Below are positions 14,399-17,841 of a DNA stretch of 17,841 bases, one piece after another (position 1 is the stretch's first letter; each line of letters begins with the position of its first letter). Source of the DNA: Candidatus Thiosymbion ectosymbiont of Robbea hypermnestra (GTDB lineage Bacteria; Pseudomonadota; Gammaproteobacteria; Chromatiales; Chromatiaceae). A program made the position numbers and the translations under genes. The notes under the pieces were generated by a model. That model was not told the origin of the DNA. It ran no database searches and was given only the letters and a program-made list of their open reading frames with translations. The stretch spans positions 1 to 17,841 of the forward strand of contig JAIZWN010000568.1 in NCBI GenBank assembly GCA_020443945.1, in the 5' to 3' direction.

Positions 14399-15478
14399 AT
14401 GGGTACAAGCAGATTAAAAGACCCAAGAAGGGTTTTTGCAATCAGTGCCGGCGCCTATCTTGGTCTGGTGCTATGCTATATTGTTTCCGTCATCGCCACC
14501 GTACCCTATCCGGAGTCCATCAGGGCCTTAATGAATCAGCCCAATTACAGTATATTCGCCCTGATTGTTTTTCCCTGGGCCGTGGGCCTGTTTGCCATTT
14601 CCGTCAATCCGGCTCTATTCGGTAAAAAATATAGAATCGGACATATCTTTCTGGCGCTGGCCCTGTTGCTTGTTCTCTCGATCATCAATGTCGATGCGCA
14701 GGAAAAAGGGCCGCCACACCTCCCCTTTCACTTCGCGCATCCGACTACCGACGCCCTGCGGGAATCCATAGCCTGCGCGGAAACACGCCGAAGAGGCGTC
14801 TTGGCCGATACGATAAAACCCGAGGTCGCCCTCTCCGAATATAAAAAGTGCGTGGCGGAAAATCTGGGGATCGATGAAAGCGATGTGCAAAGGTTCGATG
14901 GCACGGCCGATTTTCTGGCCAGAGGTTCCCTGGTGGCCTACGTGGATTATGTTTACACCGCGGCGGCCGCCATGTTCGGTACGGTTTATTTCTGGTATTT
15001 GTTTTTTCTCCGGTTTACCAGACAACCCCTCTCCCCCAAGGTGAAAGACCGATTGCTGTTGGTGTATCTGTTCCTTTTAATCTGGATACCGACCAGAATC
15101 TATTCCATTTGGTACCAAAGCTTTTTTTCCATTCCGGAGGTCGGTCACAGCATACCGATCGTAACCTTTGCCGGCGCGGCATCATTGGTTTTGTTGTTAC
15201 TGATCTTCAAGCCCGGACCGGTCATGGTCATTATTTCGGTAGCGGAGGCCATCTTGTCATCCGTGGCGGGGATCATAGGAGTGACGAAACCCGAGTATTT
15301 TCTGGTACTGGGCGAGCTGTTCGACGATATGCACATCTACAGCTTTCTGGTTATAGAGCTGATGGTCTTGTTGACCCTGATGGCGGTAGTCTCGCAGCAC
15401 TTTGATTTTTTTGACGACCAGGCAACCACGCAAATGGAACCTTCAAAGATTCAGGAGCCCCCGGAATCAGTCGCGTAA
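14399..15478 (+). CDS. Eight-helix membrane protein of unknown function, copy B
   Basis: This is a 359-aa full-length paralogue of the gene upstream, colinear from DPRRVFAISAG (8-18) to the last helix. Shared blocks are PYPESIRALMNQPNYS (37-52, one stretch), FPWAVGLFAIS (58-68), EKGPPH (102-107), DFLARGSLVAYVDY (171-184), FWYLFFLRFTRQ (198-209) and the C126/C151 pair. Topology again fits eight helices with a periplasmic loop between helices 3 and 4. It differs by an N-terminal extension of about 4 residues and a longer hydrophilic tail. Divergence is substantial, so the duplication is old or the pair was acquired together. Only GGGA touches the ATG at 14399. It ends 21 bases from the convergent metallophosphoesterase gene. 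No function can be inferred. Confidence 0.87.
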   Translation: MGTSRLKDPRRVFAISAGAYLGLVLCYIVSVIATVPYPESIRALMNQPNYSIFALIVFPWAVGLFAISVNPALFGKKYRIGHIFLALALLLVLSIINVDAQEKGPPHLPFHFAHPTTDALRESIACAETRRRGVLADTIKPEVALSEYKKCVAENLGIDESDVQRFDGTADFLARGSLVAYVDYVYTAAAAMFGTVYFWYLFFLRFTRQPLSPKVKDRLLLVYLFLLIWIPTRIYSIWYQSFFSIPEVGHSIPIVTFAGAASLVLLLLIFKPGPVMVIISVAEAILSSVAGIIGVTKPEYFLVLGELFDDMHIYSFLVIELMVLLTLMAVVSQHFDFFDDQATTQMEPSKIQEPPESVA

Positions 15479-15499
15479 TCGGACCTTCGGCCCGATCCC

Positions 15500-16333
15500 C
15501 TACCGGGATTCCAGATACTCGGCAACCGCGTTTTCGAGGCCGATTTCGCCCTTCTCGATTGCCTCCATATAGCGGCGGTGCCAACCCGCCAGAAGTACGC
15601 GGGCCTGGCGCCATTCCTCGAAAATGATCCGCGCCAGGGGACCCCCCTGCTCGATAAACCCGGATTCCACGAAATCCCGCTCGGTGCGCGCGCGGTCGTA
15701 AGGCAGGCGGATGATGTGGGTGTGCCAACGGTCGCCGCGAAACTCCAGTTGGCCGTAGCTGGCGCGGACATCGCCATCGAAGGGAGAGCCCACGGAGCCG
15801 ACGTTGAGGATGTGGGTGGTTCCCAACCACCGCTGGAGCGGCTTGTGGGTGTGGGCGCCGACGAACAAGGCGATATCCGCCGGCAGCCGACGGTGCAGCT
15901 CCGCGTCCGTGACGTTGGCGGAGACACCGACCCGATTGCCCGCCATGGAGCCGTGGGTGACATGCACCCAGCTCGGCGTGGTCGCGGCCTGAAAGTTGAG
16001 ATGATCGGGCCAATCGGAGAGTTTTTCCGCGACCGGGGCAAGCTCCCGGAAGGTGCGGTCCGCGAAACGGCGCATGGCCGCGTCCAGCGCATCATGGGGG
16101 CGCTCCCGGCCGCAACGGAGCACCCAGGTTTCATGGTTGCCGCGAATCGGCAGCCAACCCCGGTCGCGGCGGAGGGAATCGAACAGGTCCAGGCAGGCGC
16201 GGCTGCTCGGGCCGCGGTTGATCAGATCCCCCGCCATAACCACCAGCTCCGGGTTCCAATCCAGAATGTGCCGGACGGTCACCTCCATCGCCGGGAGATT
16301 GCCCTGGACATCGGAAAACACGGCAACCTTCAT
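15500..16333 (-). CDS. Calcineurin-like metallophosphoesterase
   Basis: This is a 277-aa cytosolic, metal-dependent phosphoesterase (YfcE/protein-phosphatase-like). Metal and catalytic motifs are SDVQGNLPAME (7-17), GDLINRGP (35-42), GNHE (65-68), H127 in THGSM, and GAHTHKP (159-165). The usual first motif is DxH; here the His is Gln (Q10), otherwise the site is complete. Residues about 210-277 form a helical tail beyond the usual core. I chose the ATG at 16331-16333 because the domain starts there and GAGG (complement of 16342-16345) is 8 bases upstream. Two ATGs at 16366 and 16363 also have a GAGG ahead, giving an 11-residue longer option. The substrate (nucleotide, Ap4A or phosphoprotein) is unknown. 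Confidence 0.93.
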   Translation of the reverse strand: MKVAVFSDVQGNLPAMEVTVRHILDWNPELVVMAGDLINRGPSSRACLDLFDSLRRDRGWLPIRGNHETWVLRCGRERPHDALDAAMRRFADRTFRELAPVAEKLSDWPDHLNFQAATTPSWVHVTHGSMAGNRVGVSANVTDAELHRRLPADIALFVGAHTHKPLQRWLGTTHILNVGSVGSPFDGDVRASYGQLEFRGDRWHTHIIRLPYDRARTERDFVESGFIEQGGPLARIIFEEWRQARVLLAGWHRRYMEAIEKGEIGLENAVAEYLESR

Positions 16334-16420
16334 CTGCTGTACCTCGGGACCCGATTGCTTCATCATAAGGGCACCTCGGCGCAAAAGCCCAGGGAGAGGC
16401 TTCCGCGACACCCTCTACCG

Positions 16421-16435
16421 GCGCGCTTCGCGCGC
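16421..16435. other. GCGCGC-TTC-GCGCGC hairpin between divergent genes
   Basis: A perfect 6-bp stem lies in the space between the metallophosphoesterase and the divergent hypothetical gene. As both genes point away it is not a terminator. Simple GC self-complementarity may explain it. Confidence 0.35.
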
Positions 16436-16469
16436 ACCTTCTGTTCCAACCAAATCAAATGGGCCCCCG

Positions 16470-16931
16470 ATGATCGAAGAGCAAGACCATACAGAGCCGG
16501 ATTGGAACAACCCGCTGCCCTTGTCCCTGACCCCCGCCATGCTGATCCATTCCCTGATGACGACCGCCTCGGCCGTGCATACCGGGTGGTCGAGCTGCAT
16601 CGACGAACAGCTGGTGGTTTCCAGCCTGATGTCCCTGGACGATACGGTAGGCAACTATGTCCGGCTCGTCGAACAGGAATTTTACGAAGACGAAGACCCG
16701 GACGCCGCCTGGCACGATTGGACCCTGGAGCTCCGTATCGCCAATGTCCTGATCAGCGGTCACTGGCAAGTAGCCATCACAGCACCGCCAATGGAGTGGA
16801 CATGGTATGCCAAAGAAGCGGAACGGGCGTTCGAGCGGGCCTCCCTGCTCGTCGGCCGGCGGGTCCGCAAAGGGCTCATGGTGGACGATCCGACTCCGGA
16901 GCAGCTGCCGCCCCGCGCCAGCCGCCATTGA
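16470..16931 (+). CDS. Hypothetical protein
   Basis: This is a 153-aa soluble protein that I do not recognise. It is acidic at the N-terminus (MIEEQDHTEPDWNNP) and Trp-rich in the middle (AWHDWTLELRI at 80-90, GHWQV at 97-101, MEWTWYAKEAERAFERA at 108-124). It has no signal peptide or membrane segment. The start at 16470 is the first plausible ATG after the opposite-strand gene; no clear ribosome-binding site precedes it, so the start is uncertain. The frame is open further upstream, but that part overlaps the metallophosphoesterase gene and is not credible. The next gene follows 36 bases later on the same strand, so they may be co-transcribed. Confidence 0.7.
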   Translation: MIEEQDHTEPDWNNPLPLSLTPAMLIHSLMTTASAVHTGWSSCIDEQLVVSSLMSLDDTVGNYVRLVEQEFYEDEDPDAAWHDWTLELRIANVLISGHWQVAITAPPMEWTWYAKEAERAFERASLLVGRRVRKGLMVDDPTPEQLPPRASRH

Positions 16932-16967
16932 GCCTTCTCACCGTTTTTCCGTAACAGGGAGTTCGTC

Positions 16968-17228
16968 ATGAACGTCAAGATCGATATCGACATGAGTCCC
17001 GAGGAGCTGCGCCGGCTCCTGGGCCTGCCGGATGTGGAGCCGATTCAGCGCGAGATGCTGGACAAGCTGCGCAAGCGCATGCTCGAAGGCGTGGATGGAT
17101 ACGATCCGGTCAAGCTCCTGCAACCCTATCTCACCGGCACCCTGGCCTCCTGGGAGCTGGTGCAGAAAATGATCTCGGTCGCCGGCAGAAGCAAAGAAAC
17201 CCCGCGGGAGAACGACCCCAAGAAGTAG
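16968..17228 (+). CDS. DUF6489-like small protein
   Basis: This is an 86-aa soluble protein starting MNVKIDIDMSPEELRRLLGL, then PDVEPIQREMLDKL, a pattern I associate with the DUF6489 family, whose function is unknown. The C-terminal half is amphipathic helix (LTGTLASWELVQKMI) and the end is charged. AGGGAG at 16956-16961 lies 6 bases before the ATG, so this start is good. It lies 36 bases after the hypothetical gene and may share its transcript. No terminator is obvious downstream; 17229-17265 holds only a TGGTTCGAACCA palindrome (17254-17265). Confidence 0.75.
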   Translation: MNVKIDIDMSPEELRRLLGLPDVEPIQREMLDKLRKRMLEGVDGYDPVKLLQPYLTGTLASWELVQKMISVAGRSKETPRENDPKK

Positions 17229-17265
17229 CAAAGGGCGTGCCGGGATAACGGTCTGGTTCGAACCA

Positions 17266-17664
17266 TTACGCGATTCCCCCGACCACGACCAAATCTACCA
17301 CTACCCGATTTGCCATGCTGTAACTGCGTCTGCCAGACCAGGATCGGGTACAGGGCGGTGGGCGAGAGAGGCGGGATCGAGGGTATGCCGGTTCCTTCTG
17401 TTTCCGCCAGCGATATTCCAGGGCCTCCGGGATCAGCTCCTGCACACGTTGGGGATAGTTTCCGGGATCGGTTCGGAGTACATAATCGTAGGCACCTTTG
17501 GTAATGACCTCGGGTCCCACCTGATAGGCGGTTACCAGAATTACCTGGGTCCAGAGGTCCTTTCTCCTGGCCGCCTCGATCACCTTCAGTCCGGCCTGGG
17601 GTGTCTCCATACGCAGGTCGGTAATGATCAGATCGAAATCCTTAATAACAACCTGGTATGAGCC
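17266..17664 (-). pseudogene. Response-regulator receiver domain remnant
   Basis: The frame encodes DFDLIITDLRMETP, VIEAARRKDLWTQVILVTAY and GAYDYV, the middle and end of a CheY-type receiver with phosphoacceptor Asp in DLIITD and the conserved Thr in LVTAY. The Lys normally found after the YDYV strand is changed (YDYVLRTDP). The first 40-50 residues, including the acidic pocket, are missing: homology starts at about 17664, where an inverted-repeat element (17671-17732) supplies the upstream codons. After WRKQKEP the sequence loses receiver character before the stop at 17266-17268. Probably inactive; no partner kinase is visible. Confidence 0.7.
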
Positions 17665-17670
17665 GGTGGG

Positions 17671-17732
17671 GTGGGTCAGGCGCGTGCGCCAAGCACCGCA
17701 CTTGCCGCGGCGGCACACGCGCCATCACCCAC
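17671..17732. repeat. 62-base imperfect inverted-repeat element
   Basis: The left arm 17671-17690 (GTGGGTCAGGCGCGTGCGCC) pairs with the right arm 17712-17732 with one gap and few mismatches, and the interior (CAAG/CTTG) pairs further. It interrupts the 5' end of the receiver-domain gene. This looks like a MITE/REP-type mobile hairpin; translations through it are artefacts. Confidence 0.72.
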
Positions 17733-17770
17733 CGAATGGCAACGGGTAGCCGCCCCTGGACGGGGTTGTC

Positions 17771-17841
17771 TTGCGGGTAACTCGCGTAGGATGCGGTGAG
17801 TGAAACGAACCGCATCAGTGAACCGATACGCAGTCGATGCG
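17771..17841. repeat. Inverted-repeat element, right copy (cut by window end)
   Basis: The 15 bases 17771-17785 are the exact reverse complement of 232-246. The next 31 bases (17786-17816) match the arm of the left element and share its GCATC-ending core, and GATGCG at 17836-17841 begins the second arm. It belongs to the same family as 145-246 but in opposite orientation. Confidence 0.78.

Noticed and set aside
15578..16954. Plus-strand open frame of 458 codons
   Set aside because: It runs antisense to the metallophosphoesterase and then through another frame of the next gene; composition is Arg/Pro-rich junk.
17254..17265. TGGTTCGAACCA as a tRNA T-arm
   Set aside because: No acceptor, D or anticodon arms can be built around it; it is a simple palindrome.

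Overview
This window looks like a GC-rich gammaproteobacterial chromosome. The housekeeping genes present (lapB, djlA, rpe, gph, trpE) are typical of Gammaproteobacteria. A sulfur-oxidising or Chromatiales/Ectothiorhodospiraceae-like host is a guess from gene style, not something proved here. There are no rRNA or tRNA genes, CRISPR arrays, integrases or complete IS elements. All family assignments rest on reading motifs by eye.

Layout. Positions 1-275 are non-coding and hold hairpin repeats. Positions 276-1487 (minus strand) carry lapB, the TPR/rubredoxin-like regulator of LPS synthesis. Divergent from it is a type IV major-pilin-like gene (1708-2187), then djlA (2299-3120), rpe (3230-3922) and gph (4061-4726). 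After gph the base composition drops sharply. This AT-rich island (about 4840-6300) carries a Panacea/SocA-type (DUF4065) protein with a C-terminal extension and a tightly linked small partner gene. It is followed by remnants of a second toxin-antitoxin pair: a 5'-truncated RelE/ParE-like toxin and an antitoxin lacking its HTH half. A CopD-like membrane protein follows. GC-rich sequence then resumes with trpE (7378-8859), which has no adjacent trpG.

Positions 9108-10931 hold a small acidic protein with a strong terminator, an isocitrate-lyase/PEP-mutase superfamily lyase and a glycine-zipper lipoprotein. Positions 11083-15478 are the most interesting part. An AAA/ABC-type ATPase gene is followed after one base by a TOPRIM-like DUF3226-type gene, resembling split OLD/PARIS-type phage-defence modules. 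A repeat-rich 429-base spacer comes next, then two tandem full-length paralogues of an eight-helix membrane protein that I do not recognise.

The right end holds a metallophosphoesterase (minus strand), a hypothetical gene plus a DUF6489-like gene, and the remnant of a response-regulator receiver domain whose 5' end is replaced by a 62-base inverted-repeat element. The dispersed repeat near position 145-246 recurs in inverted orientation at the right edge (17771-17841).

Functionally, two accessory blocks (the Panacea/toxin-antitoxin island and the ATPase-TOPRIM/membrane-pair island) sit among conserved metabolic and envelope genes. The best candidates for an undescribed system are the Panacea fusion with its partner, and the ATPase-TOPRIM operon with the duplicated membrane proteins beside it.
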